Assembly: GCA_903918315.1 (NCBI GenBank)
Contig: CAIXEA010000091.1
Span: 47,127 to 111,126 of the forward strand
DNA from: an uncultured Acetobacteraceae bacterium
Lineage (GTDB): Bacteria; Pseudomonadota; Alphaproteobacteria; Acetobacterales; Acetobacteraceae
Reading direction: 5' to 3'
Length of the DNA: 64,000 bases
Both the position numbers and the translations under genes were made by a program. How positions within the stretch are numbered: the stretch's first letter is position 1; each line of letters starts with the position of its first letter. Below, one piece after another: positions 26,915-34,862 of the stretch. The notes beneath the pieces were generated by a model, which made no database searches, had not been told where the DNA came from, and saw only the letters and a list, made by a program, of their open reading frames with translations.

Positions 26915-28096
26915 TTACAGGAACAACCCGTCCGGGTCGCCGTTGAACATGACGGCGCCGACGGCCTCGAAATGCGCGTCGCGGGATTGGATCTGCTGCG
27001 ACAGGGTGTGCATATCGCGGAAGCGCCGCTCGAACGGGGTGCCCTTGAAGATCGCCGAGGTGCCCGCCGCCTTGTAGACATAATCGGCGATTTCGATGGC
27101 AGTATGGGTGCCGTGCGCGCAGGCCAGCCGTAGCCGCACGCGGTCGTCGGTGCCGATGACGTCGGAGTCATCAGCATGGTCGTAGATATCCTTCAGCGTC
27201 TCGACCAGATAGGCGCGGGCGGCGCCGAGATTGGCCTCCCGCCGCGCGAACGCGGACTGAACCACCGGGCTGTCGGCCATGCGGCTGAGACCGCGCGGCG
27301 CCTTACCGCGGGCCAGGTCCTTCAGCGCGTCCAGCATGGCCCGCGCGAGGCCGAACGCCACCGCCGCGACGCCCACGGCATAAAGCCCCTGCATGGTGAA
27401 GGCATAGAGAGGGCCGGAGTCGCGGCGCAGCGTCGGGTCCTCCCGCGTGCCGGTGAAGGCCTCGGGGACGAACAGATTGTCGAGCGTGTAGCCCTCCGAG
27501 GCGGTGCCGCGCATGCCGAGCGTGTTCCAGTTCTCGATATGCACCGCATGTTCGGCCGGATACAGTAGAGTGCGCACGGTCGGCCGGCCGAAGCGGTTTA
27601 GACGCAGCGTGCCATCGGGTTCGACCACCTGTGCATGCGCGCCCATCCAGGTCGCCTGCCGGCAGCCGCTGGCGAAGTGCCACTCCCCGCTGATGCGGTA
27701 GCCGCCGGGTACCGCGATGGCTTTGTGCTGGTTCGGTGGCCCCCAGGCAATCGCGGCGCGCGGATCGGCGAAGATGGTCCGCGCTGTTTCCAGCGGGATG
27801 AAGGGCGCGATCAGGGCCGCGCTATTGGCCACGAACAGGTTCCAGGCGAGGGAGCCGTCGTAGCGGCCGATTTCCTCGATCGCGGCCATATAGACCCAGG
27901 GCTCGACCTGATCGCCGCCAACGGAGCGGGGCAGCAGCAGGCGGGGAATACGGGCGTCGACGACCTGCGACCACAGCGGTTCCGGGATGGTCTGGGTCTG
28001 CTCGATCCGATCCGCGGCCGCCGTGATGGCGGGCCCGAGGGCGCGGGCCCGTGCGACCGGATCAGACAACAGGAGGGGCGCGCTGACGTCGTTCAT
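26915..28096 (-). CDS. Acyl-CoA dehydrogenase-fold flavoprotein, probably monooxygenase-type
   Basis: A 393-residue relative of the protein at 3442. It has the helical N-domain, the beta-domain (YRISGEWHFASGCRQATWMGAHAQV) and a C-terminal bundle ending FERRFRDMHTLSQQIQSRDAHFE, the FRD...Q/H pattern of flavin-dependent hydroxylases (HsaA/DszC type). NTLGMRGTASEGYTLDNLFVPE is the typical loop. The true dehydrogenase catalytic Glu is not obvious. Its ATG overlaps the stop of the HGGxSTG gene by 4 bp. It is followed by the GlcG/HbpS gene. Substrate unknown, and no flavin reductase is near. Confidence 0.8.
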   Translation of the reverse strand: MNDVSAPLLLSDPVARARALGPAITAAADRIEQTQTIPEPLWSQVVDARIPRLLLPRSVGGDQVEPWVYMAAIEEIGRYDGSLAWNLFVANSAALIAPFIPLETARTIFADPRAAIAWGPPNQHKAIAVPGGYRISGEWHFASGCRQATWMGAHAQVVEPDGTLRLNRFGRPTVRTLLYPAEHAVHIENWNTLGMRGTASEGYTLDNLFVPEAFTGTREDPTLRRDSGPLYAFTMQGLYAVGVAAVAFGLARAMLDALKDLARGKAPRGLSRMADSPVVQSAFARREANLGAARAYLVETLKDIYDHADDSDVIGTDDRVRLRLACAHGTHTAIEIADYVYKAAGTSAIFKGTPFERRFRDMHTLSQQIQSRDAHFEAVGAVMFNGDPDGLFL

Positions 28097-29049
28097 GGTG
28101 GCGTTCCGCTTTGTGTTGGGGTGATTGGGCGTCCAACCCGGGGCGCTGTCAATGCGAGCCGGCGGGGGCGTGGCGGGCCTTCGCGCAGCGCGGTCCCAGG
28201 GTGCAAGGGCTTTTGCCCGCCTGGCTGCACGCACGCGTGGATCAGCTGGATGAGGCGGCCCGCCTCCGCCCCTGTCAGGTCCGTGTCGAGCAAAAGGACC
28301 GGGCTCACGGCGTAAGGGGTCTTGCGGGTCTCGGGCCGGATCCGGTGAATCAGGGGCGCGAGGGTCCCGAGCGGCAGGCCGGTCTCGACCAGCGCGGTCA
28401 GGATCCGACAGCGGGCGGTCAGGACGGCGGCCCTGGCCTGGAAGGCGCGGCGCACCGGGTCTGCCGTGCCGCGGGCGGCTGCGATGCGGGCGCGGCCCTC
28501 CGGTGTTCTTGGCCCGGTCGAGGCACCGCCATGCATCCGGCAACGGCCGTTCTTCATCGCTGGCCCCTTGCAAGGGCAGCCGGCGCGGGTTTTGGCACCG
28601 CAGCGGGGGGCGCGGTTCGGGTTGCCGCGCGGATTGCCGTTGCGCAGCGGGCCTGGGCGGGTCGTCTCACGGTGCATGGGGTTTTGTGGTTGGGCGATGG
28701 GTTTGGCCGGTTGAAGGTTGGGCTGGGGCGCCGCGGCAGCCTGTTGAATGGCAGCTCCGCCGTTCTGCCGATGCCGATCGGCATCCTCACGGCGCATGGG
28801 GTTTTGTGGCGCCATGCGATACAGCAGGTGCCGGGCGGGGTCCCAGGTGCCGAGTATTGTCTCGAGCACCGGAAACAGCGGCTTGGCCCCACCGGTTCGG
28901 GGGCGCGGGAGGTCGGCTGGGTCGCCGCTCCATAGCGGTTTTGAAGTGAGGCAGGAGGTCCAGAGCGGCGGCTCACGGTGCATGGGCTTTTGCGGGGCAA
29001 GCAGCGCGTGGTTTGGGGCGGCGGGCTTGGGCGTGGCGGCCTTGTTCAT
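28093..29049 (-). CDS. HGGxSTG-domain protein with three PQxPMHRE repeats
   Basis: A 318-residue basic, Pro/Arg-rich protein. A central Cys cluster (Cys150, 158, 160, 170; CGAKTRAGCPCKGPAMKNG) runs into MHGGASTGPRTPEGRARIAAAR, the HGGxSTG motif seen in small proteins of mobile or phage-related context. The N-terminal half carries three copies of an octapeptide: PQKPMHRE (19-26), PQNPMRRE (81-88) and PQNPMHRE (121-128). The corresponding DNA is nearly identical (see repeat entry). ATG 29049 was chosen; an open frame continues to 29151. Its stop overlaps the flavoprotein start by 4 bp, which may be coincidence. The Cys/His spacing suggests metal or nucleic-acid binding, but no function is known. 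Confidence 0.6.
   Translation of the reverse strand: MNKAATPKPAAPNHALLAPQKPMHREPPLWTSCLTSKPLWSGDPADLPRPRTGGAKPLFPVLETILGTWDPARHLLYRMAPQNPMRREDADRHRQNGGAAIQQAAAAPQPNLQPAKPIAQPQNPMHRETTRPGPLRNGNPRGNPNRAPRCGAKTRAGCPCKGPAMKNGRCRMHGGASTGPRTPEGRARIAAARGTADPVRRAFQARAAVLTARCRILTALVETGLPLGTLAPLIHRIRPETRKTPYAVSPVLLLDTDLTGAEAGRLIQLIHACVQPGGQKPLHPGTALREGPPRPRRLALTAPRVGRPITPTQSGTPP
28666..28995. repeat. Three near-identical 24-bp direct repeats inside the HGGxSTG gene
   Basis: Copies lie at 28666-28689, 28786-28809 and 28972-28995. On the plus strand each begins CTCACGG and contains GCATGGG followed by a TTTTG tract. The second differs from the first at one base and the third at two. Spacings of 120 and 186 bp are multiples of three, so each encodes PQ(N/K)PM(H/R)RE on the minus strand. 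DNA identity exceeds what the peptide needs, pointing to recent copying or selection on the DNA itself. Confidence 0.8.
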
Positions 29050-29144
29050 GGTGTGTTCATGGCATAGGCGGGTTTTCGCGCCAACCGGATTGAAGCGGGA
29101 GGCTTTGGTGTCAGGGCCCGTGCCAGTCGATGGATCGCAAGGAT

Positions 29145-29173
29145 TCACCACAGAGGCACAAAGTCACGGAGGA
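29145..29173. repeat. CACAGAGGCACA-type dispersed repeat
   Basis: TTCACCACAGAGGCACAAAG and the following TCACGGAGG match, from memory, a short imperfectly periodic repeat that occurs dispersed in many bacterial genomes. It lies upstream of the HGGxSTG gene in a non-coding stretch. Confidence 0.45.
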
Positions 29174-29823
29174 GGCGGATCGGCGTTTGGGTGGTGGGAC
29201 TTCTATAAAAACAGGGGAATTATCTTGAAATCCGCCCCTGACCATTTGCGTTTATTTGCGTTCATTTGCGGTTCCAAATTGGATTGCCTCACCTTTTTGG
29301 GGGGGAAGCGTATCGGGCAGCACAGGCAGCGGAACCGCGCATGAACACAAATGGCGCGCCTATCAGGAATTTTGTGTGATCGGCCTGTTGCACATTCTTC
29401 GTCTAATCCACTGTGAAGCGCTCGCCGAAGAGGACGGCGAACTGGATCCTGGAACGAATGGTATGCTTGATCAGGCCGTGACCACTGATGAATTTAAATC
29501 ATCTGATACCAACCGGTATGACCGTTGACGCACAGGATCCAGCACTGCCGTCATGCCGACGCAGGTCAGCATGACGGGAAACGGCGCCGCGAGGGAAAGC
29601 GCATGACGAGGCGGCCGAATGTGGCACGCCTCTGCCCGGCATGACCGGCGGATATGGCCCCCCTCGCTTATTCCGAAGCCACAATCGGTGTCGCCCGCGA
29701 CCTCGCCCCGACCGCGGCGTCCCAGAAGGCAAGTGGTGCGTCGTGTGGAGATTCTGTGCGTTGTCTGATGGACGTACTCTATATTTTTGGTAATCTCGCC
29801 ACAATATAAGCGAAAAAGGGGGC
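29174..29823. other. Intergenic accessory stretch with repeats, no supported gene
   Basis: About 650 bp without a convincing gene. It holds a 32-bp repeat made of ten-base units (29244-29275; second copy at 31069-31100) and a perfect 9-bp inverted repeat CCGTCATGC/GCATGACGG (29548-29577, 12-base loop). The base composition is more A+T-rich than its surroundings, with several short T- and A-runs. A 90-codon open frame at 29256-29528 covers the repeat and has no recognisable features. The promoter of the PEP-CTERM gene should lie near the right end. Confidence 0.5.
29244..29275. repeat. 32-bp dispersed repeat, copy 1
   Basis: Built from three ten-base units starting ATTTGCGTTT, ATTTGCGTTC and ATTTGCGGTT. 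A second copy at 31069-31100 matches 27 of 32 bases in the same orientation. The two bracket the PEP-CTERM gene and a degenerate coding remnant. Confidence 0.7.
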
Positions 29824-29826
29824 GTG

Positions 29827-30753
29827 ATGCGGGGCTTTGGATTGTGCGGTGCGGCGGGCATCGCCCTGCTGATCGGATTGGGTGCGCCGGCGGCGCAGGC
29901 CCTGCCGGTGACCTTCGCTTATTCCGGTGCGGAGGTCACCTGGACGGTGCCCACCACCGGCCTCTACGACATCGTCGCCTTCGGCGCGCAGGGCGGAGGT
30001 TTTAATTCGGTGTTACCAGGAGGCTTGGGGGCGGAGATCGGCGGCGATGTGGCGCTGACCGCCGGCACCACGCTGACGATCCTTGTCGGCGGGAAGGGTG
30101 GCACAGGCGCGGAACCGGGTGGTGGTGGTGGCAGTTTTGTCGTGGATGGGGTGACGCCCATCATCATCGCCGGCGGGGGAGGTGGCGGATCATTCCGGAA
30201 TACGCCGGTTGGTGTGGGACTTACTGGCACGGGCGGCGGCAGCACTAACGGGACAGGCACCCCAAATGGGGGGGTAGGCGGTCAAAATGGTGGTGGGGGT
30301 GCGGCTGGCCTAGGCACCGACGGCGGCGGCGGAGGGGGATTTTCAGGTGACGGAACTGCCAATTTTTCAACTACGCATGGCGGCAAGAGCTTCCTGAATG
30401 GCGGGGCGGGCGGGGTGGATTCGAACCCCAATTTTGGCCCAGGTGGTTTTGGCGGCGGTGGCACCGGCGGCGCCGGATTTGTCAGCGGCGGCGGAGGCGG
30501 GTACAGCGGCGGCGGCGCCGGTAGAGGCGGCGGGGGTGGCGGTTCCTATATCGACCTCGCGCCCGGCGGCATTTACGGCGATGCCTATCTTGCGACCAAC
30601 GCGGTTCTGGTTGCCGGTGAAAACGCCGGCGATGGCTCCGTGACGATCACGTTTTTGAGTGCAACGGCGGCTGCGGTGCCGGAGCCAGCCTCGCTCGCGG
30701 CCCTTGCCAGCGGCCTGGCGGCGCTCGCTCTGCTCCGCCGGCGCCAGGGCTGA
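29827..30753 (+). CDS. Glycine-rich PEP-CTERM-sorted exported protein
   Basis: A 308-residue secreted protein. The signal peptide (about 1-23) ends near PAAQA. A beta-rich N-terminal part (VTFAYSGAEVTWTVPTTGLY, about 26-60) leads to a long Gly/Ser/Asn-rich region (about 60-245) with runs of five to seven Gly, similar to glycine-rich-domain surface proteins. The C-terminus is a classic PEP-CTERM anchor: VPEP at about 281-284, a hydrophobic helix, then LLRRRQG. Such proteins are recognised by an exosortase (EpsH/XrtA type), which is not in this window. ATG 29827 follows a GTG at 29824. Probably part of exopolysaccharide or biofilm matrix. Confidence 0.82.
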   Translation: MRGFGLCGAAGIALLIGLGAPAAQALPVTFAYSGAEVTWTVPTTGLYDIVAFGAQGGGFNSVLPGGLGAEIGGDVALTAGTTLTILVGGKGGTGAEPGGGGGSFVVDGVTPIIIAGGGGGGSFRNTPVGVGLTGTGGGSTNGTGTPNGGVGGQNGGGGAAGLGTDGGGGGGFSGDGTANFSTTHGGKSFLNGGAGGVDSNPNFGPGGFGGGGTGGAGFVSGGGGGYSGGGAGRGGGGGGSYIDLAPGGIYGDAYLATNAVLVAGENAGDGSVTITFLSATAAAVPEPASLAALASGLAALALLRRRQG

Positions 30754-30858
30754 CACCACACGACATGGTTTTGGGAAGCCCGCATCACGCCAGTGGTGCT
30801 GGCTTTTTCGTGGCTCAGCGCGTGGCGGCTTCGCTTAGCAGTTCCATCGACGGGCTCC

Positions 30859-31068
30859 TCAGTCGCGGCCTGTATCTCGGCCGCCAGCGAGGGGACGCAT
30901 ATCGTTTCGGATATTTGTCACTATATTGGCGCCGTCGTCGGCCGGGGGTTGCTGCTCCAGCAGACTATCGGGCACGGATGGCTCCTGTGGCGCTGTTTCG
31001 TCCAACCAGCGAACGCCGCTGGTTGCTTCGGTCGCACGCTCGATCTGGCTGCCGATCTGGGAATCGGC
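30859..31068 (-). pseudogene. Possible C-terminal gene remnant, 5' end replaced by a repeat
   Basis: About 70 codons with high third-position GC and a balanced protein-like composition, ending in TGA at 30859-30861. There is no ATG, GTG or TTG at a sensible position near the 5' end. Upstream the frame enters the 32-bp repeat and meets a stop. No family is recognised. It may instead be chance open frame in GC-rich DNA. Confidence 0.3.
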
Positions 31069-31100
31069 ATTTGCGCTTATTCGCGGTCATTCGCGGCTCC
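31069..31100. repeat. 32-bp dispersed repeat, copy 2
   Basis: Matches copy 1 (29244-29275) at 27 of 32 positions, same orientation. It abuts the end of a minus-strand open frame that lacks a start. Confidence 0.7.
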
Positions 31101-31209
31101 AGCACCCCCGCCATTGGGGGCGAGTGCCCAAACCCGCGAACCGTTTTCGCTCCCCTTCCCGCGCACAACGCCCCACATTAAGACACCCAGGACCGAGCGG
31201 ACCCATCCC

Positions 31210-31452
31210 ATGCCCACCGTCGACACCGCCACATTCCAGCGCGACTTCGCTCGGCTTCGGGCCGAGACCCCGCGGGAGCCGATACGGGTGACCTCGGACG
31301 GTCACGTGGTCGGCATTTTCCTCCCCCCCGAGGACCTGGAGCACTTCGAGCGTCTGAAACGCCGGGAACGGCAGGTCTATGTCGCGGGCGAAATCCCGGA
31401 CGATATCGTCGCGGCGATCGAGGCAGCCGAGTACCTCCAACCCGCGACGTGA
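31210..31452 (+). CDS. Phd/YefM-like antitoxin, no toxin partner visible
   Basis: An 80-residue protein with the Phd/YefM outline: a short N-terminal beta-alpha segment (MPTVDTATFQRDFARLR), a central strand motif with EPIRVTSDGHVVGIFLPPEDLEHFERL, and an acidic/helical tail. In this family the N-terminal half binds DNA and the tail neutralises a Doc or RelE toxin. The longer open frame from 30793 is not conserved-looking, and ATG 31210 fits the family start. No Doc, RelE or other toxin follows; the next gene, 155 bp away, is unrelated. It may be an orphan or a repurposed regulator. Confidence 0.65.
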   Translation: MPTVDTATFQRDFARLRAETPREPIRVTSDGHVVGIFLPPEDLEHFERLKRRERQVYVAGEIPDDIVAAIEAAEYLQPAT

Positions 31453-31607
31453 CGTTCCCGGCACCGCGACCCGGCCTGGGGAGACGGAACCGCCGATGCG
31501 GTGCGCGCTGGCGATCTTCCGCGCGCTGGCGCGACAGATCGGGTGCGGCGGGGTAGACTGCGTCAGGACGATGCACCCCTCGCCCCGCACACGCCCAGGA
31601 CCCCACC

Positions 31608-32432
31608 ATGCCCGACCAGACCGACGAACACCGCCGCCTCCTGGGCACCATCCTGTTGGAACTCGACGACGAGGTCTTCGAGCACGAAGCCGTCCCCGAT
31701 CCCACGGCCGAAGCCACCGTCGCGCTGGCCCGCGACCTGGCCCCTGACGCCGCGCCGGAGCTGGTTGAACGCCTCCACACCGAAGCAGCCAACTATGGCT
31801 ACGCCGCCGGCAGCGTCCAGGCCAAAATAGCGGCCGATGGCGGCACCATCCGCCACGGCTGGCGCCTGCGGGAATGGCCGGAGGTGCTGCTGACCGCCGA
31901 ACCCCACGTCCTCTGGATCGACCCGGCGGGCAAGCCCTGGGACATCGTGCCGGCGCTGACCAACGGCATCGAGTCGGTCTTCGTGCCCGCTCTCGACAAC
32001 GCCGAACCAGGCCGGGGCAGCCTCTTCCGGGTCCTCTATGCCATCCCCGACCGCACCGCGATCATCGCCGAGCGCATCGCGGCGCTGAAACCGGGGCAGT
32101 TGGCGTATGAAACCCGGCGGGCAGCGAAAGCCGGGCTGAGCCTCACCGCCTGGATCGAGACCAAGTTGGGCGGGGACCCGGTGGCCGCCGGGCTCGCGGG
32201 CCTGATCGCCGCCTGCAAGGCCTATGGGCGCTGCATGCCGAAACTTCCGGACATGATAGACCCGAAGCCGGACGACTGGGACGACGTCGCGGAGGGTGAA
32301 TACAAGCCCGAATATGGCCTCTATGACGCGGAGACCTATCTTATTGACGCCTCGATCCTCCGCCTCACCGCGGCGGATGCGATCCGCAAAGCCCTGCCGC
32401 AAAGCTGGCACGACCGTTGGAGCGACCTATGA
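31608..32432 (+). CDS. Conserved-looking protein of unknown function
   Basis: A 274-residue acidic protein with no signal peptide or membrane segment. Its most distinctive stretch is GGTIRHGWRLREWPEVLLTAEPHVLW followed by DPAGKPWDIVP (about 75-110), with other Trp/His-rich patches near the C-terminus (DDWDDVAEGEYKPEYGLYDAETY; LPQSWHDRWSDL). I do not recognise the family. Codon use matches the neighbours. Its TGA overlaps the ATG of the M20 amidase by 4 bp (32429-32432), so the two are likely co-translated. Confidence 0.6.
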   Translation: MPDQTDEHRRLLGTILLELDDEVFEHEAVPDPTAEATVALARDLAPDAAPELVERLHTEAANYGYAAGSVQAKIAADGGTIRHGWRLREWPEVLLTAEPHVLWIDPAGKPWDIVPALTNGIESVFVPALDNAEPGRGSLFRVLYAIPDRTAIIAERIAALKPGQLAYETRRAAKAGLSLTAWIETKLGGDPVAAGLAGLIAACKAYGRCMPKLPDMIDPKPDDWDDVAEGEYKPEYGLYDAETYLIDASILRLTAADAIRKALPQSWHDRWSDL

Positions 32433-33655
32433 CCCCCACTATCGGCGCCGACCGGCTGTGGCAATCGATCATGGATCTGGCGGCGATTGGGCCGACGGCG
32501 GAGGGCGGCAGTTGCCGCATGGCGCTGACCCCGGAGGACACCGAAGCGCGGGCGCTGTTCCTGCGCTGGTGTGAACCGCTCGGCCTGCATCTGGAGCGTG
32601 ACGCTATCGGCAACATGTTCCTGCGCCGGGAAGGGACGGACCCCAATGCCGCCGCGGTCGCGTTTGGCAGCCATCTCGACACCGTGCCGACGGGCGGGCG
32701 GTTTGATGGGATTTTCGGGGTGATGGCGGGGCTGGAGGTGATCCGCGCCCTCGACGCCGCCGGCATCCGCACCCGCGCGCCACTGGAGCTGGTGAACTGG
32801 ACCAATGAAGAGGGCAGCCGCTTCCGCCCGGCCATGATGGGCAGCCGGGTGCATGCGGGGGAGCTCACGCTGGAAACGGCTTTGGCCACGACCGACGACA
32901 ACGGCGTGTCCGTTGCGCAGGCGCTGCGTGACAGCGGCCAGGCGGGCGGCCTGACGCCCTCCCCGCGCGGCTGGGCCTGCTGGCTGGAGGCGCATATCGA
33001 GCAGGGTCCGGTGATGGAGGCGACCAACACCGATATCGGCATCGTCACCGGCACCATGCATGCCCGCTATTTCCAGCTCACCATCACCGGCGAGCCCAGC
33101 CATGTCGGCCCCACCACCATGGACCGCCGCCGCGACAGCCTGGCCGCGACCGCCGAGATTATCCTGGAAGTGGAACGGATCGCTTTGGCGTCGGAGCCGG
33201 GCGGGCGCGCCTCGGCGTCGTGGATCGAGAATTTCCCCAATGCCCGCGGCAATGTCCCGAACGTGACCCGGCTGCATTGCGACGTGCGCCATGATCATGC
33301 GGCGACCGCGATCGCGATGGAGGCCTCGTTGCGCGCGGCTTTGGACGAAATCGCCACGCGCCGGCGAGTGAAGATCGACGTCGATCCCTATGCCACGTTC
33401 GGGCCGATCGCGTTTGATCAGACGCTGGGGAATGTGCTGCGGCGGCAGGCGGAGAGCCGGCAGTTGACCACGCGCGACATGACGGCGGCGGCGGGGCATG
33501 ATTCCGTCCTGATCGCGCCCTTGTGCCCGAGCGCGATGTTGTTCGTTCCCAGTGTTGGGGGCATCACCCATAACCCGGCGGAATACTCGACCAAGGCGCA
33601 GGTGGCGGCGGGGGCGCAGGTGCTGCTCGACGCGGTGCTGCAACTGGCGGGTTGA
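32429..33655 (+). CDS. M20-family hydantoinase/carbamoylase-type amidase
   Basis: A 408-residue binuclear metal amidohydrolase of the N-carbamoyl-L-amino-acid hydrolase, beta-ureidopropionase and allantoate amidohydrolase group. Metal and catalytic motifs are GSHLDTVPTGGRFDG (His82, Asp84, Asp93), WTNEEGSRF (Glu127/Glu128), EAHIEQGPVME, the dimer-contact His in GEPSHVGPTTM, AGHDS, and late GGITHNPAEYS. It removes carbamoyl or related groups from an amino-acid-like substrate. ATG 32429 overlaps the upstream stop; an upstream TTG at 32417 is less likely. A flavoprotein gene follows 25 bp later. Confidence 0.9.
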   Translation: MTPTIGADRLWQSIMDLAAIGPTAEGGSCRMALTPEDTEARALFLRWCEPLGLHLERDAIGNMFLRREGTDPNAAAVAFGSHLDTVPTGGRFDGIFGVMAGLEVIRALDAAGIRTRAPLELVNWTNEEGSRFRPAMMGSRVHAGELTLETALATTDDNGVSVAQALRDSGQAGGLTPSPRGWACWLEAHIEQGPVMEATNTDIGIVTGTMHARYFQLTITGEPSHVGPTTMDRRRDSLAATAEIILEVERIALASEPGGRASASWIENFPNARGNVPNVTRLHCDVRHDHAATAIAMEASLRAALDEIATRRRVKIDVDPYATFGPIAFDQTLGNVLRRQAESRQLTTRDMTAAAGHDSVLIAPLCPSAMLFVPSVGGITHNPAEYSTKAQVAAGAQVLLDAVLQLAG

Positions 33656-33680
33656 GCCAAACACGACGGGACCGGGACGG

Positions 33681-34844
33681 ATGCTTAACGCTGATACATT
33701 ACTGACCGCCCTGAGCACCCATGCGCGGGCCATGGCCACGCAGCGGACGGAGCGGCAGCGGCGGCGGGCACTCGACCCCGCCGATTTCGCGGCGCTGCGG
33801 GATTTGAACCTGCATCTGGCGGCGGTGCCGGTGGATTATGGCGGCTATTACGAGAATTTTGCCCGCTCGATCCGGCCCTTGTGTGAGGCGTACCGGATTC
33901 TGGCCTCGGGCGATTCCTCGGTCGCGCTATCGGCCTCGATGCATCCGGCGGTGCTGTCCTTCTGGCGCGATTCGCCCGCCCCCGATACCGGCGCCGCGGC
34001 GTGGGAGGCGCAGAAGCGCGCGGCCTTCAGCACCGTGATCGCCGGCCACTGGTGGGGCACAGTGATGTCGGAGCCGGGATCGGGTGGCGATGTGGCCAAG
34101 ACCCGCGCCACCGCGCGCTGGGACGGCGCCCGCTGGCGCATCAGCGGGGAGAAGCATTTCGGCAGCGGGTCCGGTGCGACGTCGTTCATGGTGACTGTGG
34201 CGGTGCCGGAAGGTGAGGCGGACCCGGTGCAGTTCTATCTCGATACCCGTGGGGTGCCCTGGGACGGGTCGAGCGGCATGACCCTGACCGCGCCCTGGGA
34301 CGGCCACGGCATGACCTCGACCAATAGCCACAGCTTCCGATTCAGCGATTTCCCCGCGACCCGCTTCGCCTGGCCCGGCTCTTATAGAAGCGTGACGGAG
34401 CGCGCGGGCGGGGCTGGGGCGGTCCTCTACACAGCGGCGATTGTCGGGGTGGTCGATACCGCGATGCGCACCACCCGTGACTATTGGGCCCAGCGGGGCG
34501 GACCAGGTGCATTGCGCGCTTATGAGAAAATGGAATGGGTCAACGCGCATAAGGAGACCTGGCTGCTGCATCAGGCCTGGGAGGGTGCTTTGACAGCGCT
34601 CGAAACCCAGACGCAGCCTCGCCATGCCGCCGCCTTGGCGAAGGCGACGATCGCGGATCTGGCGGACTCGATCCTGAATCGCCTGAGCCGGATGTCCGGT
34701 GGCGGGGCCTATAGCCGCGGCTCGCCGCTGGGTTTCTGGCTGGAGGACGTGCGCGCCGCCGGCTTCCTGCGCCCGCCCTGGGCGCTGGCGGCGGAGGGCT
34801 TGTTCACCATGAGCTGGGGCAAGGACGCGCTGGGGTTCGGCTGA
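33681..34844 (+). CDS. Acyl-CoA dehydrogenase-fold flavoprotein
   Basis: A 387-residue member of the acyl-CoA dehydrogenase superfamily. It has a helical N-domain (AVPVDYGGYYENFARSIRPLCEAYRILASGDSSVAL), a beta-domain with VMSEPGSGGDVAKTRATA and WRISGEKHFGSGSGATSFMV, and a C-terminal bundle. The flavin-binding TEPGSG-type motif is clear. The C-terminus (RLSRMSGGGAYSRGSPLGFWLEDVRAAGFLRPPW) resembles the non-dehydrogenase flavoprotein branch. ATG 33681 sits 25 bp after the amidase stop, implying an operon. It is the third such flavoprotein in the window. Substrate unknown. Confidence 0.82.
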   Translation: MLNADTLLTALSTHARAMATQRTERQRRRALDPADFAALRDLNLHLAAVPVDYGGYYENFARSIRPLCEAYRILASGDSSVALSASMHPAVLSFWRDSPAPDTGAAAWEAQKRAAFSTVIAGHWWGTVMSEPGSGGDVAKTRATARWDGARWRISGEKHFGSGSGATSFMVTVAVPEGEADPVQFYLDTRGVPWDGSSGMTLTAPWDGHGMTSTNSHSFRFSDFPATRFAWPGSYRSVTERAGGAGAVLYTAAIVGVVDTAMRTTRDYWAQRGGPGALRAYEKMEWVNAHKETWLLHQAWEGALTALETQTQPRHAAALAKATIADLADSILNRLSRMSGGGAYSRGSPLGFWLEDVRAAGFLRPPWALAAEGLFTMSWGKDALGFG

Positions 34845-34862
34845 CGCCATCCGGCGCCCCCC

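Larger units (their letters stand above)
30754..31209. other. Intergenic stretch with a minus-strand coding remnant and repeat copy 2
   Basis: About 455 bp between the PEP-CTERM gene and the Phd-like gene. The minus strand is open from about 31083 down to a TGA at 30859-30861. It reads like a protein C-terminus, with IGSQIERATEATSGVRWLDE, a Pro/Glu-rich middle and an end NIRNDMRPLAGGRDTGRD, but it has no start codon and runs into the 32-bp repeat at 31069-31100. I read it as a possible truncated gene (see separate entry). Plus-strand frames here show no recognisable protein. Confidence 0.4.

Noticed and set aside
29256..29528. 90-codon plus-strand frame after the HGGxSTG gene
   Set aside because: Its first part overlaps the 32-bp repeat; no ribosome-binding site and no recognisable features.
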